Shown here: in pieces, positions 1 through 7,933 of the stretch
How positions within the stretch are numbered: the stretch's first letter is position 1
How the letters are laid out: every line of letters begins with the position of its first letter
Source: a virus
Strand: one strand, 5' to 3'
Virus record (IMG/VR): IMGVR_UViG_3300034122_001190
Location: 1-30,219 of that record
Length of the DNA: 30,219 bases
The notes under the pieces: generated by a model
Database searches by the model: none
Seen by the model: the letters and a program-made list of their open reading frames with translations, nothing else
Told to the model about the DNA's origin: nothing
Position numbers and translations under genes: made by a program

Positions 1-1
1 T

Positions 2-1381
2 ATGGCGTGGCTGGCGCAGGCGCACGCGCACCAGATCGAGCCGGAGGGGAACTGGCGCACGTGGCTGCTGCTTGCCGGCCGTGGCGCTGGCAAGACCAAA
101 TGCGCGGCGGAGTGGGCTTGGTGGGAAGGCTGGCGCGATCCGGGGTCGCGAACGCTGGTCACGGCCCCGACGCTGGGCGACATCCGCGACACCTGCTTCG
201 AGGGCGAGAGCGGCTTGCTGAACTGCATACCGCACCAGTTGATCAAGGATCACAACCGCTCGCTGTCCGAGATTGTGCTGGTCAACGGTTCGCTGATCAA
301 GGGCATTCCCGCGTCAGAGCCTGAGCGCTTTCGCGGCGGCCAGTGGCACCGCGTGTGGGCCGACGAGCTGGCGGCGTGGACGTATGACGAGGACGCTTGG
401 CAGATGATCATGTTCGCCCTGCGCCTCGGCAAGAACCCGCGCATAGTCGCGACCACAACGCCTAAGCCCAAGCAATTGATCCGGCAGTTGGTCGCCAGAG
501 ACGGCAAGGATGTGACTGTCACCCGCGCCACCAGTATGGCGAACATGGCCAACCTCGCGCCAACCTTCCGTGACCAGATCATGGCGATGGAAGGCACAGT
601 CATCTATCGTCAAGAGGCGTTGGGAGAATTGGTGGATCCTGAGGAGGCCGGAATTGTTAAGCGATCGCAGTTCCGCCTGTGGCCGCACGACAAGCCGCTG
701 CCCCGCTTCGACCTCGTCGTCATGTCGCTCGACACGGCCTTCACCGAGAAGACCATGGACAAACGGAGCGGCGACCCAGACCCGACGGCGTGCAGCGTCT
801 GGGGCGTGTTCTTCCACGAGAAGCGCAACAACGTGATGTTGTTGGACTGCTGGGAGGAGCACTTGGGGCTCCCGGATCTTATCCGCAAGGTTCGTCGGGA
901 GCTGAACGTTTCATACGGGGACGATGACGACACGGCGCTGATCAAGCCGCTGTTCGGCAGCGGAAAGCCCACCACGTCCGGCCGCAAGCCGGACATCTTG
1001 CTGATCGAAGACAAGGGCTCAGGCATCAGCCTGCGCCAGATGCTGGAGCGTGAGGGCATCGAGGCCTACGCCTACAACCCCGGCCGCGCCGACAAGCTCA
1101 CCCGCCTGCACATCGTCTCGCCGATCTTCGCACGCAAGATGGTCTGGCTGCCCGAGAGCAGCAAACACCCCGGCCGGCCGCGCAACTGGGTCGATCCGCT
1201 GCTGCACCAACTGTGCTCGTACACCGGGCCGGGCAGCATCAAGCACGACGACTACGTGGACAGTACTTCGCAGGCGCTCAGGCTGATGATGGACAAACGC
1301 CTACTGGATGCTGTACAAGCCAAAAAAGATGAACCTGTTGGGCCTCCGCCCAAGCCGGTTAGCAATCCGTACGCTGTCTAA
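2..1381 (+). CDS. terL: Terminase large subunit (TerL), probably missing its N-terminus
   Basis: ATPase and nuclease subunit of the DNA-packaging motor, which docks on the portal, pumps DNA into the procapsid and cuts it. The Walker A motif GRGAGKT is at residues 26-32, the Walker B acidic pair (VWADE) at about 118-122 and the coupling motif ATTTPKP at about 150-156. The RNase H-like nuclease domain shows its acidic residues at D244 (MSLDTAF), E336/D337 (LLIEDKGSG) and D416/D417 or D420 (HDDYVDS). The 459 residues seen are near the usual length. The first ATG is at base 2 with nothing upstream, and Walker A sits unusually close to it, so a short N-terminal piece is probably missing. No small terminase lies in the window. 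The stop overlaps the TAAGGAG ribosome-binding site of the portal gene. Confidence 0.97.
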   Translation: MAWLAQAHAHQIEPEGNWRTWLLLAGRGAGKTKCAAEWAWWEGWRDPGSRTLVTAPTLGDIRDTCFEGESGLLNCIPHQLIKDHNRSLSEIVLVNGSLIKGIPASEPERFRGGQWHRVWADELAAWTYDEDAWQMIMFALRLGKNPRIVATTTPKPKQLIRQLVARDGKDVTVTRATSMANMANLAPTFRDQIMAMEGTVIYRQEALGELVDPEEAGIVKRSQFRLWPHDKPLPRFDLVVMSLDTAFTEKTMDKRSGDPDPTACSVWGVFFHEKRNNVMLLDCWEEHLGLPDLIRKVRRELNVSYGDDDDTALIKPLFGSGKPTTSGRKPDILLIEDKGSGISLRQMLEREGIEAYAYNPGRADKLTRLHIVSPIFARKMVWLPESSKHPGRPRNWVDPLLHQLCSYTGPGSIKHDDYVDSTSQALRLMMDKRLLDAVQAKKDEPVGPPPKPVSNPYAV

Positions 1382-1390
1382 GGAGCGGGC

Positions 1391-3991
1391 ATGGAAGACG
1401 ATGACGATCTGCCCGAGACCGAAGTGGTCGATCTGGGCGAGGCCGACGACGAGGACGTGATCGACACGCCCGACGGCGGTGCCATCGTCCGGCTGGATGA
1501 CGATGACGACATGGAGCCCCGCTCCGATGACTTCCTCGCCAACCTCGCCGAGGAGATGCCCGAGAGCGAGCTGCAGACGCTGGCGCAGTCGTACCTCGAC
1601 CTGATCGGCAAAGACAAGGAAGCGCGCAAGAAGCGCGACGAGCAGTACGAGGAGGGCCTGCGCCGCACCGGTCTGGGCGACGACGCGCCCGGCGGCGCGC
1701 AGTTCAACGGCGCGACCAAGGTCGTCCACCCGATGCTGACCGAGGCGTGCGTGGACTTCGCCGCCCGCGCCATCAAGGAGCTGTTCCCGCCGCAGGGGCC
1801 GGTCAAGGACATGATCCCCGGCGAGGTGACGGCCGACAAGGTCAAGAAGGCCAAGCGCAAGACCACCTTCATGAACTGGCAGCTCACCGTCCAGTCCAGC
1901 GAGTTCCGCGCCGAGCTGGAGCAGCTCCTGACGCAGGTGCCGCTGGGCGGCGCGCAGTACATGAAGGTGACGTGGAAGGAAGACCGCAACCGGCCTGAGT
2001 TCCTGTTCGTCGCGATCGACGACCTGTACCTGCCGTTTGCTGCAACCAACTTCTACACGGCGCAGCGCAAGACGCACGTGCAATATCTTACGGCCGTGGA
2101 CTACCAGCGCCGCGTCAAGAGCGGCATGTACCGCGACGTGGATCTCGGCCCGGTCAGTATGGAGCCCGACTACAGCGTCGCCGAGAAGGCGAACAACAAG
2201 ATCGAGGGCCGCGAGGAGACCAGCTACAACGAGGACGGCCTCCGCACCGTCTACGAGGTGTACACCATCGCCGCGATTGAGGGCGACGAGGCGCTGCCGT
2301 ACATCATCAGCATCGACAAGCCGAGCGGCAAGGTGCTCAGCATCTACCGCAACTGGGACGAGCTGGACGAGGCGCAGGAAGAGCTGCAGTGGTTCGTCGA
2401 GTTCCCCTTCGTGCCGTGGCGCGGCGCGTACCCGATCGGCCTGCCGCACATGGTCGGCGGTCTGGCGGCCGCCGCGACGGGCGCACTGCGCGCCCTGCTC
2501 GACAGCGCGCACATCAGCAACAGCCAGACCATGCTCAAGCTCAAGGGCGGCAGCAAGGGCGGGCAGAGCCTCGAGATCCAGCCGACGCAGGTGATGGAGA
2601 TCGAGGGCGGCATGGCGGCGGACGACATCCGCAAGCTGATCATGCCGCTGCCCTACAACCAGCCGTCGCCGGTGCTGTTCTCGCTGCTGGGCTTCTTGGT
2701 CGATGCGGGCAAGGGCGTCATCCGCACCAGCATGGAGGACATCGCCGACGGCAACGCCAACGCGCCGGTCGGCACGACGCTCGCCAAGATCGAGCAGGGC
2801 ATGGTCGTGTTCAGCGCCATCCACGCCCGCCTGCACAACTCGATGCAGAAGCTGCTGTCGATCCTGCACCGCCTCAACGCCATGTACCTCGACGACGAGG
2901 AGACGGACGCCGAGCTGGGCGAGGAGCTGGCCACGCGCGCCGACTTCGAAGGCCCGCTCGACGTGGTGCCGGTCAGCGACCCGAACATCTTCAGCGAGGC
3001 GCAGCGCTTCGCGCAGGTGCAGGCGGTGGCACAGCGCGCGGCCGCGCTGCCGCAGTTGTACAACCTGCGGAAGGTCGAGGAGCGCATCCTTGACACGCTC
3101 AAGATCCCCAACGCCAAGGAGCTGTTGAACCCGGCGGTGGAGCCCAAGGAGCGCAACGCGGTCAACGAGAACGTGGCGGCGACCATGGGCCAGCCGATCG
3201 TGGTCTTCCCCGAGCAGGATCACATCGCCCACCTCAAGACGCACTTGGCGTACATGCTCTCGCCCGCGCTGGGCATGAACCCGCTGATCGCGCCGACGTA
3301 CCTGCCGATGATCCTGAACCACATCCGGGATCACCTCGCGTCGTGGTACGCCTACAGCGTGTTCGAGCTGGGCACCGAGGCGACGGGCGAGGACATCGGC
3401 GACGTGCTGAAGGCGATCAAGGATCCCGACGACAAGCGCGCATTCGACGCCATGCTGGCCGAGGCTTCGCAGACGGTGGTGCAGCAGGCCGGCAACGTGT
3501 TCGCGTCGCTGCCGCCCGTCATCCAGCAGGCGCAGCAGGTCATGCAGTCTCTCGCGCCGCAGCCGCCCATGGATCCGAACACGCAGGCGGCCATGGAGCA
3601 GCTCAAGCTGCAGGCGCAGCAGATCCAGCAGCGCGCCCAGTCCGACGCGCAGCGCATGCAGCTCGATGCAGCGAAGACGCAGCAGCAGGCCCAGACTGAT
3701 CAGGCCAAGCTGCAGCTCGACGCGGCCAAGACGCAGCAGCAGGCCCAGAACGATCAGGCCAAGCTGCAGATGGAGCAGGCCAAGCTGCAGCTCGACGCGC
3801 AGCAGGCGCAGGCACGCCTCGCCTCCGCCCAGCAGATCGAGCAGATCGAGAACCAGCGCAAGCTGTCCGAGATGCAGGTGCGTCAGGCGATGAACACGCA
3901 GGACAACCTGACGGCCATGGAGCTGGCCAAGCTCGAAGTCGAGACGGGTGAGCGCTTCGGCGTCAGCACCGGCACCGGCATCAACCCGTAA
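1391..3991 (+). CDS. Portal protein (P22 gp1-type, with C-terminal helical barrel region)
   Basis: Dodecameric ring at one capsid vertex through which DNA is packaged and ejected; it nucleates scaffold and capsid assembly. The assignment rests on its position directly after TerL and before the scaffold, its large size (866 aa; P22 gp1 is 725 aa) and its architecture. An acidic, probably disordered N-terminus (residues 1-45) precedes a long alpha/beta core. The C-terminal part, from about residue 700, is a Gln/Ala-rich amphipathic helix like the P22 portal barrel. Two near-perfect 18-residue repeats and a diverged third lie in that helix. ATG at 1391 follows TAAGGAG, which overlaps the terminase stop. 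The family call is made from pattern and context rather than from a diagnostic motif. Confidence 0.9.
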   Translation: MEDDDDLPETEVVDLGEADDEDVIDTPDGGAIVRLDDDDDMEPRSDDFLANLAEEMPESELQTLAQSYLDLIGKDKEARKKRDEQYEEGLRRTGLGDDAPGGAQFNGATKVVHPMLTEACVDFAARAIKELFPPQGPVKDMIPGEVTADKVKKAKRKTTFMNWQLTVQSSEFRAELEQLLTQVPLGGAQYMKVTWKEDRNRPEFLFVAIDDLYLPFAATNFYTAQRKTHVQYLTAVDYQRRVKSGMYRDVDLGPVSMEPDYSVAEKANNKIEGREETSYNEDGLRTVYEVYTIAAIEGDEALPYIISIDKPSGKVLSIYRNWDELDEAQEELQWFVEFPFVPWRGAYPIGLPHMVGGLAAAATGALRALLDSAHISNSQTMLKLKGGSKGGQSLEIQPTQVMEIEGGMAADDIRKLIMPLPYNQPSPVLFSLLGFLVDAGKGVIRTSMEDIADGNANAPVGTTLAKIEQGMVVFSAIHARLHNSMQKLLSILHRLNAMYLDDEETDAELGEELATRADFEGPLDVVPVSDPNIFSEAQRFAQVQAVAQRAAALPQLYNLRKVEERILDTLKIPNAKELLNPAVEPKERNAVNENVAATMGQPIVVFPEQDHIAHLKTHLAYMLSPALGMNPLIAPTYLPMILNHIRDHLASWYAYSVFELGTEATGEDIGDVLKAIKDPDDKRAFDAMLAEASQTVVQQAGNVFASLPPVIQQAQQVMQSLAPQPPMDPNTQAAMEQLKLQAQQIQQRAQSDAQRMQLDAAKTQQQAQTDQAKLQLDAAKTQQQAQNDQAKLQMEQAKLQLDAQQAQARLASAQQIEQIENQRKLSEMQVRQAMNTQDNLTAMELAKLEVETGERFGVSTGTGINP
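3656..3817 (+). repeat. Three 54-nt tandem repeats in the portal barrel region
   Basis: Units at 3656-3709, 3710-3763 and 3764-3817. The first two encode nearly identical 18-residue segments of the form (M/L)QLDAAKTQQQAQ(T/N)DQAK; the third is diverged (LQMEQAKLQLDAQQAQAR). They keep frame and helical register, so they lengthen the predicted C-terminal helix by whole 18-residue steps. Recent duplication within the gene is the simplest explanation. Confidence 0.85.
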
Positions 3992-4004
3992 CGAGGAGAC
4001 TGAA

Positions 4005-4142
4005 ATGAACGACACCAAGGGCAAGCCGGTCGGTAAGGACGGCGTCAAGATGCACAAGCGTCTGGCAATGGGCGAAGCCGTCGAGACCGGTGCCGGCAAG
4101 GGCGCGATGGGCGGCAAGAACTCGCCGAAGACGCCTGCATGA
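4005..4142 (+). CDS. Small basic Gly/Lys-rich protein, unknown function
   Basis: A 45-residue protein (MNDTKGKPVGKDGVKMHKRL...) rich in Lys and Gly, with no hydrophobic core to suggest a membrane segment. The start is chosen because GAGGAG at 3993-3998 sits six bases before ATG 4005. The frame is open further upstream (ATG 3948), but that would overlap the end of the portal gene and has no Shine-Dalgarno sequence. The stop overlaps the next gene as ATGA. Its composition resembles the small basic proteins at 13784-14483. It might be a minor virion or DNA-binding protein, but nothing in the sequence proves this. Confidence 0.7.
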   Translation: MNDTKGKPVGKDGVKMHKRLAMGEAVETGAGKGAMGGKNSPKTPA

Positions 4143-4333
4143 GAATTGAGGTTCTGCTGCAGCGTCTGGAGCAATCGCAGGCCGATCTGGCACGCGATGC
4201 GCTGGAGCAGCCTCAAGGCCGCGACCTCTTCGAGTACGGAAAGGTTGTCGGCATTTACGCTGGTCTCGAGCTGGCCAAGACCGTGTTGATCGACATGGTC
4301 GCGGAGAAAGAGCGAAAAGACCGTAATCTCTAA
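4139..4333 (+). CDS. Small helical protein of the head module, unknown function
   Basis: A 64-residue protein beginning MRIEVLLQRLEQSQADLA, with charged heptad-like helices and a hydrophobic stretch around LFEYGKVVGIYAGLELAKTVL. The stretch contains charged residues and is too short for a convincing membrane anchor. The ATGA overlap with the preceding small gene indicates translational coupling. The position between portal and scaffold suggests a morphogenesis accessory role, but I do not recognise a family. Confidence 0.75.
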   Translation: MRIEVLLQRLEQSQADLARDALEQPQGRDLFEYGKVVGIYAGLELAKTVLIDMVAEKERKDRNL

Positions 4334-4355
4334 CCACTTGAGCGGAGGAGCACCC

Positions 4356-4784
4356 GTGCAAGAATATGTTCTGAACAAGGTACAGTTTGCGTATGGCAGC
4401 ATCGACGAGGCCTTCCCGGCCGTCGATCCGGGCGTGAAGCCCTTTGGCAGCCGCGTGCTGTGCCAGATCCGTCTGGCTAAGAAGAAGACGAAGGGCGGCA
4501 TCATCCTCACCGGCGACACCAAGGACACCGAAACGTGGAACACGCAGGTGGCCCGCGTCGTGGCCGTCGGTGATCTCGCCTTCAAGAACCGCAACACGCA
4601 AGAGCCGTGGCCAGAGGGCTCGTGGGCTACGCCGGGGGACTTCGTCCGCGTCCCCAAATACGGCGGTGACAAGTGGACGGTCAAAATCGACGACGATCAG
4701 GAAGTGATCTTCGTTATCCTCAACGATCTGGATCTGATCGGCTTAGTCACGGGCGACCCGCTCGCGATGAAGGCGTTCGTCTGA
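4356..4784 (+). CDS. GroES-like co-chaperonin
   Basis: A 142-residue protein with the GroES beta-barrel pattern. PFGSRVLCQIRLAKKKTKGG matches the GroES N-terminal strand, followed by a mobile-loop-like segment (about residues 41-62). That segment holds GGIILTG at 47-53; the hydrophobic tripeptide I49-I50-L51 corresponds to the GroES residues that bind GroEL. Then come ARVVAVGD, GDFVRVPKYGG and VIFVILNDLDLIGLV, in the same order as GroES EVLAVG, GDIVIF and the C-terminal strand ending in D-I-L-A-I-V. GTG 4356 is chosen because GGAGGAG at 4344-4350 lies five bases upstream; TTG 4338 in the same frame would put the Shine-Dalgarno inside the gene. Phage co-chaperonins such as T4 gp31 replace or help host GroES in capsid protein folding. 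No GroEL gene is present, so it would work with the host chaperonin. Confidence 0.85.
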   Translation: MQEYVLNKVQFAYGSIDEAFPAVDPGVKPFGSRVLCQIRLAKKKTKGGIILTGDTKDTETWNTQVARVVAVGDLAFKNRNTQEPWPEGSWATPGDFVRVPKYGGDKWTVKIDDDQEVIFVILNDLDLIGLVTGDPLAMKAFV

Positions 4785-4809
4785 TCCATAAGGCTGAAAG
4801 GAGCCGATC

Positions 4810-5736
4810 ATGGCTGATACAGTAGACGAAAAGGACGACGAGATCGTCGTCATCGAGACCGACGGCACCGAACAGGTTGAGCAGCCCGAGGTGCAGGACG
4901 ACGAGGACGATGATGACGACGACAGTCGCATGGGCACGTCCGAGGACGACTCCGAGGACGAGATCGTCGACAAGACGAAGAAGAACCGCGATAGCCGCGT
5001 CAAGCGGCGCCAACTGCAGAAGGTGGCCAAGGAGCGCTCGCAGCAGGAGCTGGCCTATCTGCGCGAGCAGAACGCCGAACTCATGCGCCGCATGGCTGCG
5101 GTCGAGGGCAACACGCTGACGCAGAACGCGGCCGGCGTGCAGCAGCAACTGCAGCAGGCACTGGCGGAGGCCCGGCAGGCCGAGCAGATCATGGCCCGCG
5201 CGATCGAGGCCGGCAACGGTGAGGACGCCGCGACCGCGCTCCGCATCCGCGACGAGGCCAAGGAGCGCGCCGCGCAGCTTTCCGCGTACAAGGATCGCTT
5301 CGAGGCCGCCGCCAAGGAGGCGACCACGCCGCGCGCCGACCCGCGCGTGACGAACTACGCGCAGCAGTGGCTGTCAGCCAACTCGTGGTACGACCCGCAG
5401 GGCCGCGACGAGGACAGCGCCATCACCAAGGCGATCGACAACGCTCTGGCGCGCGAGGGTTGGAACCCCGCGAGCGAGGAGTATTGGCACGAGCTGACGC
5501 GCCGCGTGGCCAACCGCATCGGTGATGGGGACGAGGCACCTGCGCGCACCGCCAAACGCAAGGCTCCGCCGACCGGCAGCGGCCGCGAATACGCACCGCC
5601 GAGCACCAAGAACGAAGTAGTAGTGACACCCGAGCGCAAACAGGCTATGTTAGACGCTGGTGTTTGGGACGACCCTGTCGCTCGCAAGCGCTACCTGAAG
5701 GCGTATCAGGACTACGACCGCAACACAGCTCGCTGA
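4810..5736 (+). CDS. Capsid scaffolding protein
   Basis: A 308-residue protein lying between portal and capsid genes, where podoviruses of the P22 type carry scaffold (P22 gp8 is 303 aa). It has a very acidic N-terminus (residues 1-55), a basic and coiled-coil segment (about 56-180, Gln/Glu/Ala-rich) and a Trp-containing helical domain (about 180-240). The tail is short and basic, ending in KRYLKAYQDYDRNTAR. Scaffolds co-assemble with coat into procapsids and leave before DNA entry; a basic C-terminus that contacts coat is known for P22. ATG 4810 is preceded by AAGGAG. The function is inferred from order, size and composition, not from a specific motif. Confidence 0.8.
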   Translation: MADTVDEKDDEIVVIETDGTEQVEQPEVQDDEDDDDDDSRMGTSEDDSEDEIVDKTKKNRDSRVKRRQLQKVAKERSQQELAYLREQNAELMRRMAAVEGNTLTQNAAGVQQQLQQALAEARQAEQIMARAIEAGNGEDAATALRIRDEAKERAAQLSAYKDRFEAAAKEATTPRADPRVTNYAQQWLSANSWYDPQGRDEDSAITKAIDNALAREGWNPASEEYWHELTRRVANRIGDGDEAPARTAKRKAPPTGSGREYAPPSTKNEVVVTPERKQAMLDAGVWDDPVARKRYLKAYQDYDRNTAR

Positions 5737-5751
5737 AAAGGAGAGAGCTAA

Positions 5752-6297
5752 ATGTCTGAAGAACGTATGGATGATCGCCTGAAGAAGGAACTGGGTGTTA
5801 GTCGGCAACCCCGAGAGACGCAGGATCGGCGCACGACGCAGAACCGCGAAATCTCGGAAGATGACCGGCTCGCGATGTTCCGAATGCAGTTGTACAACGA
5901 TGCTCTACCCAACATTCCAGATATCCCCGGATATCATGTGTGCTGGCTGACGACGACGAACAATGGCGACACGATCCAACACCGCCTGCGTCTGGGCTAC
6001 GAACTCATCCGTGCCGAGGACGTTCCGGGGATGGAACTGGTCACCATGAAGACCGGCGAATATGTCGGCTGCGTCGCCGTCAAGGAAATGATCGCGGCTA
6101 AGCTGCCCTTGTCCCTGTATTACAGGTACATGCAGGAAGCTCACCACGACGCACCCATGCGGGAGGAGAACAAGCTCGAGGAAACCGCGCAGATGATGCG
6201 CGAGCAAGCCGAGCGTTCTGGCGGTCGTCTCGTCGTGGACGAGGACGACATGCGGGGAGGGTATGGTTCAAACCCGGCAAAGGGCCTTTTCGCCTGA
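5752..6297 (+). CDS. Head-module protein of unknown function
   Basis: A 181-residue soluble protein with a strong ribosome-binding site (AAAAGGAGAGAG) 15 bases after the scaffold stop. The N-terminus is charged and Arg-rich. A central folded part contains PGYHVCWLTTTNNGDTIQ and YELIRAEDVPG, followed by a helical, Glu/Met-rich tail. It is placed between scaffold and the probable decoration gene, so a role in head assembly or in the virion is likely. I recognise no catalytic residues, membrane segments or named family. Confidence 0.8.
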   Translation: MSEERMDDRLKKELGVSRQPRETQDRRTTQNREISEDDRLAMFRMQLYNDALPNIPDIPGYHVCWLTTTNNGDTIQHRLRLGYELIRAEDVPGMELVTMKTGEYVGCVAVKEMIAAKLPLSLYYRYMQEAHHDAPMREENKLEETAQMMREQAERSGGRLVVDEDDMRGGYGSNPAKGLFA

Positions 6298-6332
6298 TGC
6301 CAACCGAAACCCTTTTGTAAGGAAACAGGCTC

Positions 6333-6908
6333 ATGTCTGCCACGGTTAACGCACCGTTCGGTCTGCGCCCGTCGTACTCGCCCAGTGGTGTGATCCGTCC
6401 CACCGCCTTCACGATTGCGTCGGGTTATGCCCAGAACCTCTTCCAGAACCAGCCCGTACGTATCGCCCCCACCACCACCGGTGGCGAAACTGAAGGCAAC
6501 CTTGTCGCCGCCGCTGTTGGTGCCGCCTTCATCGGCGTCTTTCAGGGCGTCGAGTTCACCGATGGCGAAGGTCGCCGCCGCGTGTCCAACCGCTGGTTGG
6601 CCTCGACGGTTGCCACCGAGATCACGGCGTACGCCACGCTTGACCCGACCATCTTCTACGAAATCCAGAGCAACGCCGCTCTGACCGTGGCAGATATCGG
6701 CAAGCAGTACGACCTGTCTGCCATCTCGGGCAACACCACTACCGGCCTGAGCACTCAGGCTCTGGACGTTGCCTCCGCCGCCGCCAATGCTTCTGTCCGT
6801 CTCGTCGGCATCACGCCCGGCCCGGACAACGCCTTCGGCGACACCTATGTCATCGCGCAGGTTCAGATCAGCGAACATCAGTTCGTTGCTGACAAAGCTG
6901 CCATCTAA
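6333..6908 (+). CDS. Probable capsid decoration (head) protein
   Basis: A 191-residue beta-rich, Gly/Ala/Thr-rich protein starting MSATVNAPFGLRPSY. Small beta proteins of this kind, directly before the major capsid gene, are commonly decoration or head-stabilising proteins. Motifs such as GAFIGVFQGVEFTDGEGRRR and a C-terminal VIAQVQISEH suggest a compact beta-barrel. ATG 6333 follows TAAGGA. Decoration is inferred from position and composition. A minor structural role cannot be excluded. Confidence 0.65.
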   Translation: MSATVNAPFGLRPSYSPSGVIRPTAFTIASGYAQNLFQNQPVRIAPTTTGGETEGNLVAAAVGAAFIGVFQGVEFTDGEGRRRVSNRWLASTVATEITAYATLDPTIFYEIQSNAALTVADIGKQYDLSAISGNTTTGLSTQALDVASAAANASVRLVGITPGPDNAFGDTYVIAQVQISEHQFVADKAAI

Positions 6909-6925
6909 TTAGGAGGGCTTGAACA

Positions 6926-7840
6926 ATGGCTACGCCTATGCGTTCAACCGACTTTCGTTCAATCGTCGAACCGATCCTGAACGAAGAGTTCAATGGCATC
7001 TATGACCAGCGCGCGGACGAGTGGTCACAGGTCTTCAAGGAGTTCAAGGGCATCCCCCGGAACTACCATGAAGAGCCTGTCCTGTACGGCTTCGGGGCTG
7101 CCCCGGAACTGCCGGACGGCATGCCGGTCACCTACCAGTCGGGCGGCGTGCTGTTCATCCAGCGCTACGTCTATCGCGTCTACGGTCTGGCCTTCGCCCT
7201 GACCAAGGTGCTGGTGGAAGACGGCGACCACATCCGTATCGGTCAGACCTATGCGCGTCACCTCGCGCAGTCGCTGATCGAGACGAAGGAAACGCTGGGT
7301 GCCAACGTCCTGAACCGCGCCTTCAACGGCTCGTATCCGGGCGGCGACGGCGTGTCGCTGGTGGCCAACAACCACCCGACCGCCAATGGCACGTTCAGCA
7401 ACCAGCTCAACGTGGCTGCGGCTCTGTCGCAGACCTCGCTGGAGCAGTTGCTGATCCAAATCCGCAACGCTGTTGACAACAACGGCAAGCGTATCCGCCT
7501 GACGCCGAAGAAGATCGTCACTGGGCCGTCCAACGTGTTCCAAGCCGAAGTGCTGCTGAAGAGCGTACTGCGTGCCGGCACTGCGGATAATGATATTAAC
7601 CCAGTGAAATCTTTGGGTCTTTTGACCGAAGGTCAGGCCAACCTGTCGCGTATCACCTCCAACACGGCCTTCTGGGTCGAGACCGACGCGCCGGAAGGCC
7701 TCAAGCTCGCGATGCGTCGCGGCCTTGAGAAGTCGATGGAAGGTGACTTCGAAACCGACAGCATGCGCTACAAGGCCACCGAGCGTTATGCGTTCGGGTG
7801 GACGGACCCCCGTGGCGTTTTTGGAACTCCGGGTATCTGA
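6926..7840 (+). CDS. Major capsid protein
   Basis: A 304-residue protein with a strong AGGAGG ribosome-binding site, followed directly by a strong terminator, as expected for the most highly expressed head gene. The sequence has the layout of HK97-fold coat proteins: an N-terminal arm (MATPMRSTDFRSIVEPILNE), an E-loop-like segment, a helical spine (RHLAQSLIETKETLGANVLN), an AFNGSYPGGDG/NNHPT region and a late P/A-domain (RYKATERYAFGWTDPRGVFG). Terms such as SLVANNHPT and KKIVTGPSNVFQAEVLLKS resemble Mu gpT-like major head subunits. It is smaller than the P22 coat (430 aa) and lacks an obvious inserted domain. Confidence 0.88.
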   Translation: MATPMRSTDFRSIVEPILNEEFNGIYDQRADEWSQVFKEFKGIPRNYHEEPVLYGFGAAPELPDGMPVTYQSGGVLFIQRYVYRVYGLAFALTKVLVEDGDHIRIGQTYARHLAQSLIETKETLGANVLNRAFNGSYPGGDGVSLVANNHPTANGTFSNQLNVAAALSQTSLEQLLIQIRNAVDNNGKRIRLTPKKIVTGPSNVFQAEVLLKSVLRAGTADNDINPVKSLGLLTEGQANLSRITSNTAFWVETDAPEGLKLAMRRGLEKSMEGDFETDSMRYKATERYAFGWTDPRGVFGTPGI

Positions 7841-7846
7841 TAAGCA

Positions 7847-7869
7847 CTTAAAAAGCAACGCTTTTTAGG
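7847..7869 (+). other. Short A/T-rich hairpin after the capsid gene
   Basis: CTTAAAAAGC at 7847-7856 pairs with GCTTTTTAGG at 7860-7869 (10 bp with one G-U pair) around a three-base loop. The run of five T falls within the 3' arm, so it could act weakly as a terminator in either direction, but no T tract follows. It immediately precedes the much stronger terminator, giving two hairpins in series behind the capsid gene. Confidence 0.5.
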
Positions 7870-7882
7870 CACTTGCAAAACG

Positions 7883-7933
7883 TCTCCTCCGGTATTAGGC
7901 CACAAACCTAACTACCGGAGGAGATTTTTTTTT
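7883..7933 (+). terminator. Strong intrinsic terminator downstream of the capsid gene
   Basis: A perfect 12-bp stem, TCTCCTCCGGTA (7883-7894) with TACCGGAGGAGA (7913-7924), is extended by TTAGG (7895-7899) pairing with CCTAA (7907-7911) across a one-base bulge. The loop is seven bases and nine T follow (7925-7933). This is the only textbook rho-independent terminator I see in the window. It would limit read-through from the head operon into the endonuclease and fibre genes. The 3' arm also contains the ribosome-binding site of the next gene. Confidence 0.92.
7917..7923 (+). promoter_or_regulatory. Shine-Dalgarno sequence buried in the terminator stem
   Basis: GGAGGAG at 7917-7923 lies in the 3' arm of the terminator stem and ten bases before ATG 7934 of the endonuclease gene; only an A and the T tract separate them. 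When the hairpin forms in read-through RNA, all seven bases are paired. This is predicted to silence translation until the stem is opened. No other ribosome-binding site is visible for this start. Confidence 0.75.

Noticed and set aside
4338-4355. TTG 4338 as the start of the co-chaperonin
   Set aside because: The strong GGAGGAG at 4344-4350 would then lie inside the gene; GTG 4356 is correctly spaced from it.
1301-4684. 1127-codon open frame on the - strand opposite the portal region
   Set aside because: It lies antisense to clearly coding portal, co-chaperonin and small genes. Its product is Leu/Arg/His/Val-rich low complexity, typical of the mirror frame of GC-rich coding DNA.
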